Assembly (NCBI RefSeq): GCF_028330985.1
Contig: NZ_JAQMUE010000086.1
Location: 1-62,336, forward strand
Reading direction: 5' to 3'
Source of the DNA: Roseofilum reptotaenium CS-1145
GTDB lineage: Bacteria; Cyanobacteriota; Cyanobacteriia; Cyanobacteriales; Desertifilaceae
DNA length: 62,336 nt
Of this stretch, positions 17,457-26,815 are shown piece by piece; within the stretch, counting starts at the first letter, position 1; every line of letters starts with the position of its first letter. A program made the translations under genes and the position numbers. The notes beneath the pieces were generated by a model. It was not told the origin of the DNA, did not search any database, and worked only from the letters and a program-made list of their open reading frames with translations.

Positions 17457-20400
17457 CTAAACAACATTGAAAAAGCGGTTCTCGTTTAGAGTGTTAACCA
17501 TTACATTTTCTAGGATGGCTAAAACCTGGTTATTGCTAGAAATAATTGTATTGTCGCCATTTTGGGCTAGGGTGAGCTGAGTATAAGTTAAGCCTGTCGA
17601 TAATCTGAGGCGATCGCCAGCGGAAAAGTCTATGATGCGATCCCTTCCTTCTCCTATTGCCAGCACAAAGAGATCGTTGCCTCTATCCCCAAATAATACA
17701 TCATCCCCAACTCCTCCCAACAAGATATCATTGCCTTCACCTCCCCAAAGGCTATCATGTCCCCCCTGTCCTCGTAAATCATCATCTCCTTGATTTCCGA
17801 GCAGCCAATCGTTTCCTAAATTACCATGAATGCAATCATCGCCCAAATCACCGAACAAGGTATCATTGCCTTCACCCCCAGCCAGGCGATCGTTATCCTG
17901 TCCAGCATGGACAACATCATCCCCTAAACCACCATCGAGAAAGTCATTTCCCGTATTCCCAGACAGAAAATCATTGCCATCATTACCTTCTACAATATCA
18001 TTCCCCCTCTCTCCAAATATCACATCATTTCCTTCCCCCCCGCGCACCCCATCATTTCCCTGTCCACCATGAATCCAATCATTCCCCAACCCCCCATCAA
18101 TCACATCTGTTCCTTGATTAGCAATTAACCAATCATCCCCATTTTCACCATTAATGTTATCATTGCCTTGCAGAGCAATGACCCAATCATTATCCGCACT
18201 CCCTAAAAATGTTTCATTCTGATTATTGCCAAACAAAATATCAGCAAAAACAGTTCCTTCCCGTGTAATTTCTGTCAGATTCAGCGCTGGAAAAACCACA
18301 GGAGAATTAGAGGGTGGGCAACTTAAGGATACGGGAGAATTCGACGGTGGAGAAGCCGGAACTTGAGGATTAGGTGAAGAAGGAGGAGTTACTAGAGACG
18401 GGGATGGAGATGGAAATGGAGATGCTACTACCGCCACATCATTATCCATAATGGTTCCCAAACCTTCAGCATCACTGATAGTAGCGTTAGTCGCATTCGT
18501 TAAATTAATCGTAAATGTTTCATCCGTTTCATCCGCACTATCCTCAGTCAGATTAACCGTAATTTCTTGACGGGTTTCTCCGGCTGAAAACGTTAAACTA
18601 CCTGTGGTACTCGTGTAATCATTTCCGGCTGTGGCTGTACCATCGGCACTGGCATAGTCTACAGTAATATCTTGGGCACTGGCTGCATCAAGGGAGATGG
18701 CAAAAGTGAGCGTTCCGGCCCTTTCATTTACGGTTACATCATTGATGGATAAACTCGGTTGTCCATCATTATCAGTTATTGTTCCCTTTCCTTGAGCATC
18801 AGCGATACTTGCATTACTCGCATTCGTTAAATTAACCGTAAACGTTTCATTGATTTCGTCTAAGCTGTCGTCGGAGATGTTAACGGTAATTGCTTTACTC
18901 GTTTCTCCCGCTGCGAAGGTTAAGCTACCACTAGCGCTGGTGTAGTCACTTCCGGCTATTGCCGTCCCATCGCTACTGGCGTAATCTACGGTAATAGATT
19001 GAGCGCTGGCTGCATCAAGGGAAACGGTGAATGTTGCTGTACCCGCATTTTCATTTACGGTTACGTCGCTGATGGATAAGTTAGGTTGTCCATCATTATC
19101 AGTTATCGTCCCCACACCTTGAGCGTCGCTGATAGTGGCATTACTAGCATTGGATAAGTCAACACTGAAGGTTTCATTACTTTCGTCTAAGCTGTCGTCG
19201 GAGATGTTAACGGTAATATCTTTACTCGTTTCTCCTGCTGCAAAGGTTAATGTGCCACTAGCGCTGGTGTAGTCACTTCCGGCTACTGCCGTCCCATCGC
19301 TACTAGCATAATCTACGGTTATAGTCTGGGCGCTGGCTGCATCAAGGGAAACGGTAAAGGTGGCTGTGCCGGCATTTTCGTTGACGCTTACGTCGGCTAT
19401 CGATAGGTTGGGAGTATTGTCATTGTCAGTGATATTCAGTGTTGTTGTATTTTGACTGCCAATGGTGGTATTGGTTAAACTCGCCACACTAAACGTCACC
19501 GTTTCATCTGCACCCGGTTCATCGATGCTATCATCATTAACCGGAATATCGATCGTCTTGCTGGTTTCTCCAGCATTAAACGTCACGGTTAGCGGGAAAC
19601 TACTGCTCGTATAGTCAGTTCCACCACCCGTTGCTGTTCCTCCCGTCAGGCTAACTTGTACTGTCGATGTACTTGTGGTGTTGCCTGTGCGAGTAAGGGC
19701 GATCGCACTGCTGGTTCCCACATTTTCAGCGCTGGTGTAACTGGCGGCTGAAAATTCTATGGTGGGAGGCAGGGCAATGTTAAGAGTCGTTGTGGCTGTG
19801 GTGCTATTCAGGCTGCCGTCATTGGCTACAAACTCAATGGTTCGCGCGGTTGTATTGGGAGAGGCAGCCGTGTTGTTGTATACTATTTTGCGGAGAACCT
19901 GTTGGTAATTCGCTACCGTATCGCTACCGGAGAGATTTAGCACTCCCGTGGCTGTATTGTAGCTAAAGCTGATGCTCGTGCCAGAAGTATCGACACTCAA
20001 GACTTCATCCGCACCATCTAGCAGGTTAGTAATGCTCACCGTAGCATTGGTGAGGTTAGCACCATCATCGGTCACTGTCAGGTTAGTACTATCGACGATC
20101 GCCACTTGACCCCCACCGCTCGTAAAGGTTGCGCTATAGTCTATACCAGAGGCTCCCCCATTCAAGTCCACAACCGGCGCACTATTAGCGATAAACGTGA
20201 CCATATTATCCGTACTCGTGCTGGCAGTATTGGCATTACCGGCTATGTCGGTTGCTACTCCTGCGGCTAAACTGCCTATAACCGTACCATTACCCGTCAT
20301 GCCGCTTACCGCCACATTGTAAGTCGTGCCGCTACCCGTCACCGTGGCTATCGTTGCTCCCGCAGTGCCACCCAGGGTTACATCTCCCGTAGCAAAACCG

Positions 20401-23264
20401 GTTACCGGTTCGCTGAATGTGACCGTGTAGTTGATGGGGGAATTGGTGGTAGGATCTCCTTGACTGACTGCCTGTTCGACCGTTACCGTGGGTGCGGTGG
20501 TGTCGATGACAAGAGCTTTATTATCCGCCAGAGACTGTCCCCCCGGAATGGTGAGGGTAACGTTATTTGCGGTGGTATCTTGCAGAGTTGCGCCACCCGC
20601 TAAGGTTAGTCCAGTTGAGTTTAAGTCAGTGCTGTTTTCTCCTGTGCCTACGGTGTAGCTTCCTGATGCGCTGTTGGAGCTGCTAAAGGGAGAGAGGATA
20701 ACTGTTCCACCACTATCTAAATTTAAGGTAAGGTTGCCACCCGCAAGGGTGACGTTTTCCGAGAAGTTGACGGTGACGTTGACAGTGCCTCCGACTCCGA
20801 ATGTGCCATCGGTGGTGGTAGAGGTGATGGAAGTGATGGTGGGAAGTGCGTCGAAGGCTTGATCTCCGGAAGCGCTGAGGGTTCCCGTTTTGCTGGCGGA
20901 GGTGAAGATAATATCGCTCAGGTTAGGTGCAGCAATATTGATGGTATTGCCAGCAGTCGCTCCAGAGGCGATATCGGCGACGAGGAAGAGTGTACCAGTG
21001 CTGCCGCTATTAATGGTTTGCGAAAGTCCCGTGAAGGCAAGGGTGTTGCCAGAGGTAACAACCGCTTGAGTTCCCAGGGAAGCATCGTCAGCATTGCCGA
21101 AGATGGTATCAGTGGAGTAAAAGAGTTCAAAGCTGTTAGCAACAATATCAGCAGCAGCATAAGTGCCTGCGGTGGTGAAAGTAGCGCTGGTTAACTGTGC
21201 GTTGGCAGTGGTAACGGCTAAGTCGAGTTGATAGAGGGGATGGTTGGTTGTGCCTTGCGCGACGTTGGCGGCGGAAATAGTGCCGGAGGAGAGGGTTACG
21301 GCAGAAAGCGTGCCACCAGGGGAGCCAATATCGTTACCACTGTTTCCGCCAGCATCAGCACTGAGATAGCCTGTACCGAGGGGAGTGGAGCCGCCAACGG
21401 TACTGGTTCCCCAATTCGAGCCAACCGTATTATCTGCGGTTAGGTTAGTGAGATAAATGGACGCTCCCGTTGGATCGGGAAAGCCTGCGCTACTATAGTC
21501 AACAGTTTCAATGGCATTAGCATGAGCTATATGGTCGCTGCTATAGCTGGTAAAGCTATCCCATAAACTGACTGTCTCGCCAGTGTTGTTGAGTTCGATG
21601 TTACTCCAACCGGTAACGCCAATGAAGGTGATGCCGGTTCCCCAGGCGGCTTCAAAGTCAGAGGCATCAAGGTCATCGTCGTTGAAAAGGATGGCGCTCG
21701 TGCCAGCAGCTATGGAACCACTGGCGATGTTAGCGGAACCCTGAGCGATACTATTATTATCGTCGAGGACGTAGCCAGATAAATCGACGGTGCTGCTGCC
21801 GGAGTTGTAAACTTCTATCCATTCCCAGTTATCTTCACTGCTGGCAGGGTCGTACATAATCTCAGAGATAACCAGAGGGGATGTAATCGTTTGGATTCCC
21901 CCAGCCGTAGGTGTACCGGTTTTATTCCCACTTGTAAAGGTGATATCACTCAGGGTGGATGCAGCAATATTGATGGTATTACCAGTAGTGGCTCCCGTGG
22001 CGATATCGGCGACTAGGAATAATGTCCCGGTGTTGCCGCTATTGATGGTTTGTGAGAGTCCGGTAAAAGCCAGGGTATTGCCGGAGGTGACAACGGCTTG
22101 GGTTCCCAGGGACGTATCTCCTGCATCGAAGGTGGTGTCGGTGGAGTAGAAGAGTTCAAAGCTATTGGGCACGATATCGGCGGCAACATAACTGCCGCCT
22201 GTGGTGAAGGTTGCACCGGTTAGCTGGGTGTTGGCGGTGGTAACGGCTAGGTCTAACTGATACAGCGGATGGTTGGTTGTGCCTGGGAGGACGTTGCTGG
22301 CAGCAAATGTAGGCGAAGATAGGGCAATATCAGGAATTTGTGCGAGTTGATAAGCAGAGACTTGGGTTCCATGTAGGAGAAAGAGCTGGTCATTTCTTGC
22401 TCCTGCACCATAAAAATCGCCACCTAATGCAGTAGAACTATTATTGAGGAGTTGGTTGCTCCCTGTACCTAGGGTGTAGGTTTCTGTTGGAGTCGCTGCG
22501 GTGACTGTGGTTGGACTATCCATGTCCCAAACATGCACTGCATTAAGGGTGACGGCGATTAAGGTTTTCCGACCATCATATTCGTGGACGATCGCCTGAT
22601 AAACTCGATCTGGAGAACTCGTCCCTGGCGAGGTTCCCGGCACAGTAATGTCAGTCCCACCAAAGTTGACGGCAGTATGCGTTCCGCTATCCGCATTAAA
22701 CGCCCAAATTCGCTCGGCAAACCCCCCGTCTCCGCCACCATCGCTGGCGTAGATGTATTCATCCCCCGCCGCAGCACTATGATCGAAGTAGCTAATGCCG
22801 CGAAACCGTCCCCCAGTGCCCACATCTTGCGCCCATTGCTGAGTTAGGCTAAAGTCAGTGGGATTACTGGTTACCGACCATTTGATGATGCGATCGCGGT
22901 TAACATCATCATTCCCATAAATATACGTGCCATCGGTGGTAATGGATTCAGTTTGCTCTGTTGTGGCTTGATAACTTGTGAGAGGAAGAGTCCAGTCATT
23001 ATCGATACGCCGAATTCCTTGGGCATCATCTCCAGTGAAGAAGATATAGCTGCCCAATTCTAGGGCGCTTTTCGCTCCATCACCAAAAGTATTATAACGA
23101 TCAACTACCGTACCATTGGATGCATTATACTCAACTGGCCCGCCATCAATGGCTCCAGCTAGAGGGTTGCCTGCGGCTGAAAAGTTGTTGTTGAGATAGT
23201 GGTTATTATTGCCAAAAGGGGTAGTGGCAGTCCATTGAGCGGTGATGTTATCAATTAAACTCAT
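17457..23264 (-). CDS. Giant RTX protein with Calx-beta and lamin-tail domains
   Basis: A 1935-residue secreted-type protein. In order: a propeller-like N-terminus (about 1-310), a 150-residue beta module present twice (DIALSSPTFAASNV... and its copy after residue 650), a lamin-tail domain between them (LVISEIMYDPASSEDNWEWI), Ig-like beta domains (ITSITSTTTDGTFGVGG, APTVTVEQAVSQGDP), four Calx-beta repeats (about 1180-1600, e.g. ASAQTITVDYASSDGTAVAG), a Pro/Ser linker and some 18 nonapeptide Ca2+ repeats ending in a type I secretion-like tail. There is no signal peptide. It is probably a surface adhesin or sheath protein. High internal repetition suggests ongoing domain duplication. Confidence 0.88.
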   Translation of the reverse strand: MSLIDNITAQWTATTPFGNNNHYLNNNFSAAGNPLAGAIDGGPVEYNASNGTVVDRYNTFGDGAKSALELGSYIFFTGDDAQGIRRIDNDWTLPLTSYQATTEQTESITTDGTYIYGNDDVNRDRIIKWSVTSNPTDFSLTQQWAQDVGTGGRFRGISYFDHSAAAGDEYIYASDGGGDGGFAERIWAFNADSGTHTAVNFGGTDITVPGTSPGTSSPDRVYQAIVHEYDGRKTLIAVTLNAVHVWDMDSPTTVTAATPTETYTLGTGSNQLLNNSSTALGGDFYGAGARNDQLFLLHGTQVSAYQLAQIPDIALSSPTFAASNVLPGTTNHPLYQLDLAVTTANTQLTGATFTTGGSYVAADIVPNSFELFYSTDTTFDAGDTSLGTQAVVTSGNTLAFTGLSQTINSGNTGTLFLVADIATGATTGNTINIAASTLSDITFTSGNKTGTPTAGGIQTITSPLVISEIMYDPASSEDNWEWIEVYNSGSSTVDLSGYVLDDNNSIAQGSANIASGSIAAGTSAILFNDDDLDASDFEAAWGTGITFIGVTGWSNIELNNTGETVSLWDSFTSYSSDHIAHANAIETVDYSSAGFPDPTGASIYLTNLTADNTVGSNWGTSTVGGSTPLGTGYLSADAGGNSGNDIGSPGGTLSAVTLSSGTISAANVAQGTTNHPLYQLDLAVTTANAQLTSATFTTAGTYAAADIVANSFELFYSTDTIFGNADDASLGTQAVVTSGNTLAFTGLSQTINSGSTGTLFLVADIASGATAGNTINIAAPNLSDIIFTSASKTGTLSASGDQAFDALPTITSITSTTTDGTFGVGGTVNVTVNFSENVTLAGGNLTLNLDSGGTVILSPFSSSNSASGSYTVGTGENSTDLNSTGLTLAGGATLQDTTANNVTLTIPGGQSLADNKALVIDTTAPTVTVEQAVSQGDPTTNSPINYTVTFSEPVTGFATGDVTLGGTAGATIATVTGSGTTYNVAVSGMTGNGTVIGSLAAGVATDIAGNANTASTSTDNMVTFIANSAPVVDLNGGASGIDYSATFTSGGGQVAIVDSTNLTVTDDGANLTNATVSITNLLDGADEVLSVDTSGTSISFSYNTATGVLNLSGSDTVANYQQVLRKIVYNNTAASPNTTARTIEFVANDGSLNSTTATTTLNIALPPTIEFSAASYTSAENVGTSSAIALTRTGNTTSTSTVQVSLTGGTATGGGTDYTSSSFPLTVTFNAGETSKTIDIPVNDDSIDEPGADETVTFSVASLTNTTIGSQNTTTLNITDNDNTPNLSIADVSVNENAGTATFTVSLDAASAQTITVDYASSDGTAVAGSDYTSASGTLTFAAGETSKDITVNISDDSLDESNETFSVDLSNASNATISDAQGVGTITDNDGQPNLSISDVTVNENAGTATFTVSLDAASAQSITVDYASSDGTAIAGSDYTSASGSLTFAAGETSKAITVNISDDSLDEINETFTVNLTNASNASIADAQGKGTITDNDGQPSLSINDVTVNERAGTLTFAISLDAASAQDITVDYASADGTATAGNDYTSTTGSLTFSAGETRQEITVNLTEDSADETDETFTINLTNATNATISDAEGLGTIMDNDVAVVASPFPSPSPSLVTPPSSPNPQVPASPPSNSPVSLSCPPSNSPVVFPALNLTEITREGTVFADILFGNNQNETFLGSADNDWVIALQGNDNINGENGDDWLIANQGTDVIDGGLGNDWIHGGQGNDGVRGGEGNDVIFGERGNDIVEGNDGNDFLSGNTGNDFLDGGLGDDVVHAGQDNDRLAGGEGNDTLFGDLGDDCIHGNLGNDWLLGNQGDDDLRGQGGHDSLWGGEGNDILLGGVGDDVLFGDRGNDLFVLAIGEGRDRIIDFSAGDRLRLSTGLTYTQLTLAQNGDNTIISSNNQVLAILENVMVNTLNENRFFNVV

Positions 23265-23325
23265 GGTTGGTTAGGTTGGAGTAGAAGGCACGGCAGAATG
23301 ACACATGGGAAAAACTAGAATAAGA

Positions 23326-23364
23326 CTCCATCCCAGTTTACTAGTTTTCCAGACTGGGATGGAG
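23326..23364 (-). terminator. Strong hairpin terminator after the P-type ATPase gene
   Basis: CTCCATCCCAGT at 23326-23337 pairs perfectly (12 bp) with ACTGGGATGGAG at 23353-23364. An inner AAACTAG/CTAGTTT pairing is also possible. On the minus strand the stem is followed by a T-rich stretch. It lies between the ATPase stop at 23423 and the giant RTX gene. Confidence 0.7.
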
Positions 23365-23422
23365 ATATGGGGTTAAAAATAGATTCTTAGTAGTAATTAC
23401 ATCTGCAACTATAGTTCAAAGC

Positions 23423-25396
23423 TTAACCCCAAACTCGCCGCAGATTCAGCACAAAACCCGGCAGAACTTCCTCTCTCGATAACTTACTGGCATTAACAAT
23501 TGCAACTAAGGCAACCCCCACATCTGCAAAGACGGCTACCCAAAGATTCGCCATTCCGATCGCTCCCAGAGTAATGAAAAAGCCTTTGACTGCCAAGGCA
23601 AAAACGATATTCTGCCACACGATGCGGCGGGTTTTATGAGCCACTTGGATCGCCTCTACTACCTTAGAAGGAGCATCCGTCATAATAACCACATCTGCTG
23701 TTTCAATAGCAGCATCAGAACCGAGTCCCCCCATGGCTATGCCCACATCTGCTCTCGCAATCACAGGGGCATCATTAATACCATCGCCAACAAAGACGAC
23801 TTTGCTTTTCGTGCGATGGGCTTGATGTAAAAAGTCTTCTAAGGCGCTGACTTTATCTTCTGGCAAGAGGTCAGCCCTATATTGATTGAGTCCTAATTTC
23901 TGGGCAGCGCGATCGGCAACCGATTGGGAGTCCCCAGTGAGCATAGCGGTTTGAATGCCTTGAGCCTGTAAAGTATGAATGGCTTCGGCTGCATCCTCTT
24001 TTAACTCATCGGCAATGATAATGCGTCCGGTATACTGACCATCGACAGCTAAATGAGCCACCGTACCTTCGACCGTACAAACCTGATGGGGAATATTTTC
24101 TCGATGCAATAGGCGATCGTTTCCAGCCAGTACCATCTGATTGCCGACTTTAGCACGAATGCCATGTCCGGAAATTTCCTCATAGTCCTGCACCCTGGTC
24201 TCATCAATGGGCTTTCCGTAGGCAGTACGGATAGATTGGGCGACAGGATGATTGGAATGAGACTCGACGGTTGCGGCCAGTTCCAACAATTGAGTGGGGG
24301 TGAGTCCGTTGTCAGAAATCACATCGGTGACGTTGAATGTCCCTTTCGTTAAAGTTCCGGTCTTATCAAAAACAACGGTTTTCACTTGGGTGAGTGCGTC
24401 TAAAAAGGTTGAACCTTTGACTAAAATCCCCCGCTTGGCTGCACCTCCTACACCACCAAAGTAGCCCAAGGGAATACTAATCACTAAACCGCAGGGACAG
24501 GAAATGACCAGTAGCACTAGGGCACGATACGTCCATTCTGCCTGACTTGCACCAGTAATGAGCAAGGGAGGAATGATGGCAACTGCTAAGGAGAGAAAGA
24601 CCACTACCGGGGTATAGTAGCGGGCAAAGCGGGTCATGAATTTTTCGGTGTCGGCTTTTTTGCTACTGGCGTTTTCTACTAGTTCTAGAATTTTAGCAAT
24701 CGATGATTCATTGAAGCGCTTGGTCACCCGAAGAGTCAACACTCCGGACTGATTAATCATGCCAGCAAGAACGGTGTCTCCTTCTCGAACGCTGCGGGGG
24801 ACAGATTCGCCAATGAGGGCAGAAGTATCAACTAGGGATTTGCCGGTGAGAATTTCACCGTCAAGGGGCACTTTTTCGCCAGGACGCACCAGAATGATAT
24901 CCCCAATGTTGACGGATTCTGGTGAGACTGGGTGAATTTGACCGTTGACTTTTAGATTGGCGCTGTCGGGTCTAACTTCTAGTAAGGCTTTGATGGAACG
25001 GCGGGAACGGCCAATGGAATATCCCTGCAAGAGTTCGCCTACCTGAAAGAATAGCATTACGCCAACGGCTTCGGGGATTTCGTGGATGGCAACTGCGCCT
25101 AGGGTGGCAATGGTCATTAAGAAGTTTTCATCAAAGATATGTCCCTTGAGAATATTGCGCCCTGCTGTCGTCAACACACTCCAACCACTAATCAGGTAGG
25201 CGGGAAGCAGTACAACATATTCCCCCAGAGAAAAAGGGGTGTTTTGTAAAGGTTTGTTGAAAATCAAGCCAATCAGAAATAGGATGGTGGCGATCAAGAT
25301 CGGTTTCAGTTCTTTTTTTAGGTCAAACTCGGCTTCTTCGTGGTGATGACCGTGATCGTGGCTGCAACAACCGCAGTGAGAATGGGCTTCTGTCAT
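23423..25396 (-). CDS. Zn2+/Cd2+-type P1B-ATPase exporter
   Basis: The product pumps divalent heavy metals out across the inner membrane. It lacks an N-terminal HMA domain but has a His/Cys-rich start (HCGCCSHDHGHHHEE) that can bind metal. Key motifs are CPC in SCPCGLVIS (membrane metal site), phosphorylation site DKTGTLT (Asp about 344), SALIGESVPR and GDGINDAPVIARADVG. The last helices carry the ADVG aspartate typical of P1B-2 Zn/Cd pumps such as ZntA/ZiaA. I chose the ATG at 25396 (657 residues): it has a purine-rich AGGACG site upstream, and the upstream Met at 25447 lies inside the putative operator. Confidence 0.9.
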   Translation of the reverse strand: MTEAHSHCGCCSHDHGHHHEEAEFDLKKELKPILIATILFLIGLIFNKPLQNTPFSLGEYVVLLPAYLISGWSVLTTAGRNILKGHIFDENFLMTIATLGAVAIHEIPEAVGVMLFFQVGELLQGYSIGRSRRSIKALLEVRPDSANLKVNGQIHPVSPESVNIGDIILVRPGEKVPLDGEILTGKSLVDTSALIGESVPRSVREGDTVLAGMINQSGVLTLRVTKRFNESSIAKILELVENASSKKADTEKFMTRFARYYTPVVVFLSLAVAIIPPLLITGASQAEWTYRALVLLVISCPCGLVISIPLGYFGGVGGAAKRGILVKGSTFLDALTQVKTVVFDKTGTLTKGTFNVTDVISDNGLTPTQLLELAATVESHSNHPVAQSIRTAYGKPIDETRVQDYEEISGHGIRAKVGNQMVLAGNDRLLHRENIPHQVCTVEGTVAHLAVDGQYTGRIIIADELKEDAAEAIHTLQAQGIQTAMLTGDSQSVADRAAQKLGLNQYRADLLPEDKVSALEDFLHQAHRTKSKVVFVGDGINDAPVIARADVGIAMGGLGSDAAIETADVVIMTDAPSKVVEAIQVAHKTRRIVWQNIVFALAVKGFFITLGAIGMANLWVAVFADVGVALVAIVNASKLSREEVLPGFVLNLRRVWG

Positions 25397-25432
25397 AGCG
25401 TCCTGCCTTTGTGAAAATATAACCTGAATATC

Positions 25433-25446
25433 TGAACGTTTATTCA
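25433..25446. promoter_or_regulatory. Putative SmtB/ZiaR-type metal-sensor operator
   Basis: TGAA-N6-TTCA (TGAACGTTTATTCA) lies 37-50 bp upstream of the ATPase ATG at 25396. A second CTGAA sits just outside it. ArsR/SmtB repressors of cyanobacterial Zn exporters bind imperfect 12-2-12 repeats with this TGAA/TTCA core. No smtB/ziaR gene is in the window, so the regulator must be encoded elsewhere. Confidence 0.45.
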
Positions 25447-25606
25447 TGTTTTATCGCGATTGGCCTCATCCCAATCTAAAATTTTTCCTTAAGATGGGTA
25501 ACCACCTTTCGACAAACTGCCATACTCAAGGGGTGAAAAAGAGGGTAGAAAGTATGCTATGTAAGGAATATAAACTTTAAACTCTTCCCCAAAAATAAGC
25601 ATTTAT

Positions 25607-25695
25607 CGGGACTTAAACAAGAAAAATAATGAAATAAGGTTATAATAACTTGCTATTTTAGGCTTGATTTGGTGTTGATCTTTATTAAAGTCCCG
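25607..25695. repeat. 89-bp AT-rich unit with inverted ends, possible MITE
   Basis: CGGGACTTAA at 25607-25616 is mirrored by TTAAAGTCCCG at 25685-25695 with a one-base gap. The interior is very AT-rich and encodes nothing. The structure suits a short MITE or a long hairpin in the leader of the DUF3531 gene. Confidence 0.35.
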
Positions 25696-25756
25696 TTAAT
25701 GAGTCATGGACTAAACCCACCTCTACGGTTAACAATTTTTAACTTTGAATTGATTT

Positions 25757-26200
25757 ATGAACGTTTTATTTCGAGAATTTAATCCTTTTGATGTTTGGAT
25801 CTGGCTGGAATTTAGCACGGTTCCCAGTGATGCGGAAAAGCTGTATCTGCAAGAAGCCTTTGATGCTTGGTATTATTTAGGCAAGTTGGGTGGATTTAAT
25901 GCGGAAAATCTGCAAGTGCAAGAGGAAGGGTTGGATCTCAGTTATATGACCTATGATGATCAACAAGGCGATCGCTCCTTGATGGCGTTAATGCATAACA
26001 TGGGAGACTTAGAATATCAGGGAAATTGGGGACGCTGTTGGTTTGATCTGGGAACCAGTGATGCTTTGGCTTTGGATGTCCTGATTAACGCTTTGCAGCA
26101 ACTTAGCCAGGAGTATGTAGCGATTGAAACTCTGATTATGGGTGGCGTTAACGCGGATTGGCCGATTCCAGAAACCCAAGATACGTTTGTGCAATATTAG
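25757..26200 (+). CDS. DUF3531 family protein
   Basis: A 147-residue protein conserved across cyanobacteria and plastid-bearing eukaryotes, of unknown function. The family features are the Trp/Phe-rich start (REFNPFDVWIWLEF) and the block YQGNWGRCWFDLGTSDALALD near residue 95. It is predicted to be soluble with no signal. It ends 22 bp before the Nudix gene, so the two probably form an operon. Nothing in the sequence indicates a catalytic site. Confidence 0.75.
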   Translation: MNVLFREFNPFDVWIWLEFSTVPSDAEKLYLQEAFDAWYYLGKLGGFNAENLQVQEEGLDLSYMTYDDQQGDRSLMALMHNMGDLEYQGNWGRCWFDLGTSDALALDVLINALQQLSQEYVAIETLIMGGVNADWPIPETQDTFVQY

Positions 26201-26222
26201 CGGTATTAGCATAGCAGCAATC

Positions 26223-26654
26223 ATGTCTAAGAAGAAGCCGACAATTCGGGTTATTGCTCTAGGTTTGATTAGAGACGGCGATCGCCTATTCCTCTCTGAA
26301 GGCTATGATCAGGATAAAGACCACACCTTCTATCGTGCCTTAGGAGGTGGTGTTGAGTTTGGCGAAACCTGCCGTGAAACACTTCAACGGGAATTTCGGG
26401 AAGAATTAAACGCCGAATTAACCCAAATTGAATATCTAGGCTGTATAGAAAGCCTATTTACTTATCAGAGTCAACCCAGACACGAAATTCTCCAACTCTA
26501 TCGCGCCCAATTTGTAGACCCCAGGTTTTATCAGCAAAATCGTTTTACGTTCCATGAAAAAAAGCGCAGTAAAACTGCCTTATGGGTCAATATTAGTGCC
26601 TGTAAATCTGGACAAGTACGAGTGGTTCCCCCAGAATTTTTAGGGTATCTGTAG
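26223..26654 (+). CDS. Nudix hydrolase
   Basis: A 143-residue hydrolase of nucleoside-diphosphate-linked compounds. The Nudix box is nearly complete: GGVEFGETCRETLQREFREE fits GX5EX7REUXEE with the metal-binding glutamates in place; the usual Gly after EE is replaced by Asn. The substrate cannot be predicted. I chose the ATG at 26223 (MSKKKPTIRVIALGL), because the longer frame overlaps the DUF3531 coding sequence. A bidirectional hairpin follows the stop. Confidence 0.87.
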   Translation: MSKKKPTIRVIALGLIRDGDRLFLSEGYDQDKDHTFYRALGGGVEFGETCRETLQREFREELNAELTQIEYLGCIESLFTYQSQPRHEILQLYRAQFVDPRFYQQNRFTFHEKKRSKTALWVNISACKSGQVRVVPPEFLGYL

Positions 26655-26750
26655 TCAGATCAAATCAGTTAAGATTACCGAGATGAGACTCCTTGTTAAG
26701 CACATCATGATCAAGAAAAGGTATTACTGAGCAGATTTTATCCAAAAAAA

Positions 26751-26780
26751 TGTAGGAGCAAACAGCCGTTTGCTCCTACA
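26751..26780. terminator. Bidirectional hairpin between Nudix and prs genes
   Basis: TGTAGGAGCAAAC pairs perfectly with GTTTGCTCCTACA around a four-base loop, with A-rich and T-containing flanks. It lies between two convergent genes. Similar GTAGG-type hairpins are at 29041, 44215 and 45436, so it is also a dispersed repeat family. Confidence 0.7.
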
Positions 26781-26815
26781 AAATCTTACTAATTACCGAT
26801 TACCAGCACGATAAC

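Larger units (their letters stand above)
25397..25756. other. Divergent intergenic region between the metal ATPase and DUF3531 genes
   Basis: A gene-free stretch of 360 bp that must hold both promoters. It contains the SmtB-like palindrome at 25433-25446 and an inverted-repeat unit at 25607-25695, listed separately. No convincing small ORF or RNA gene was seen. Confidence 0.5.

Noticed and set aside
17657-18121. 154-codon His/Pro-rich ORF opposite the giant RTX gene
   Set aside because: Low-complexity composition comes from the complement of the Ca2+-binding repeats; no ORF of its own is supported.
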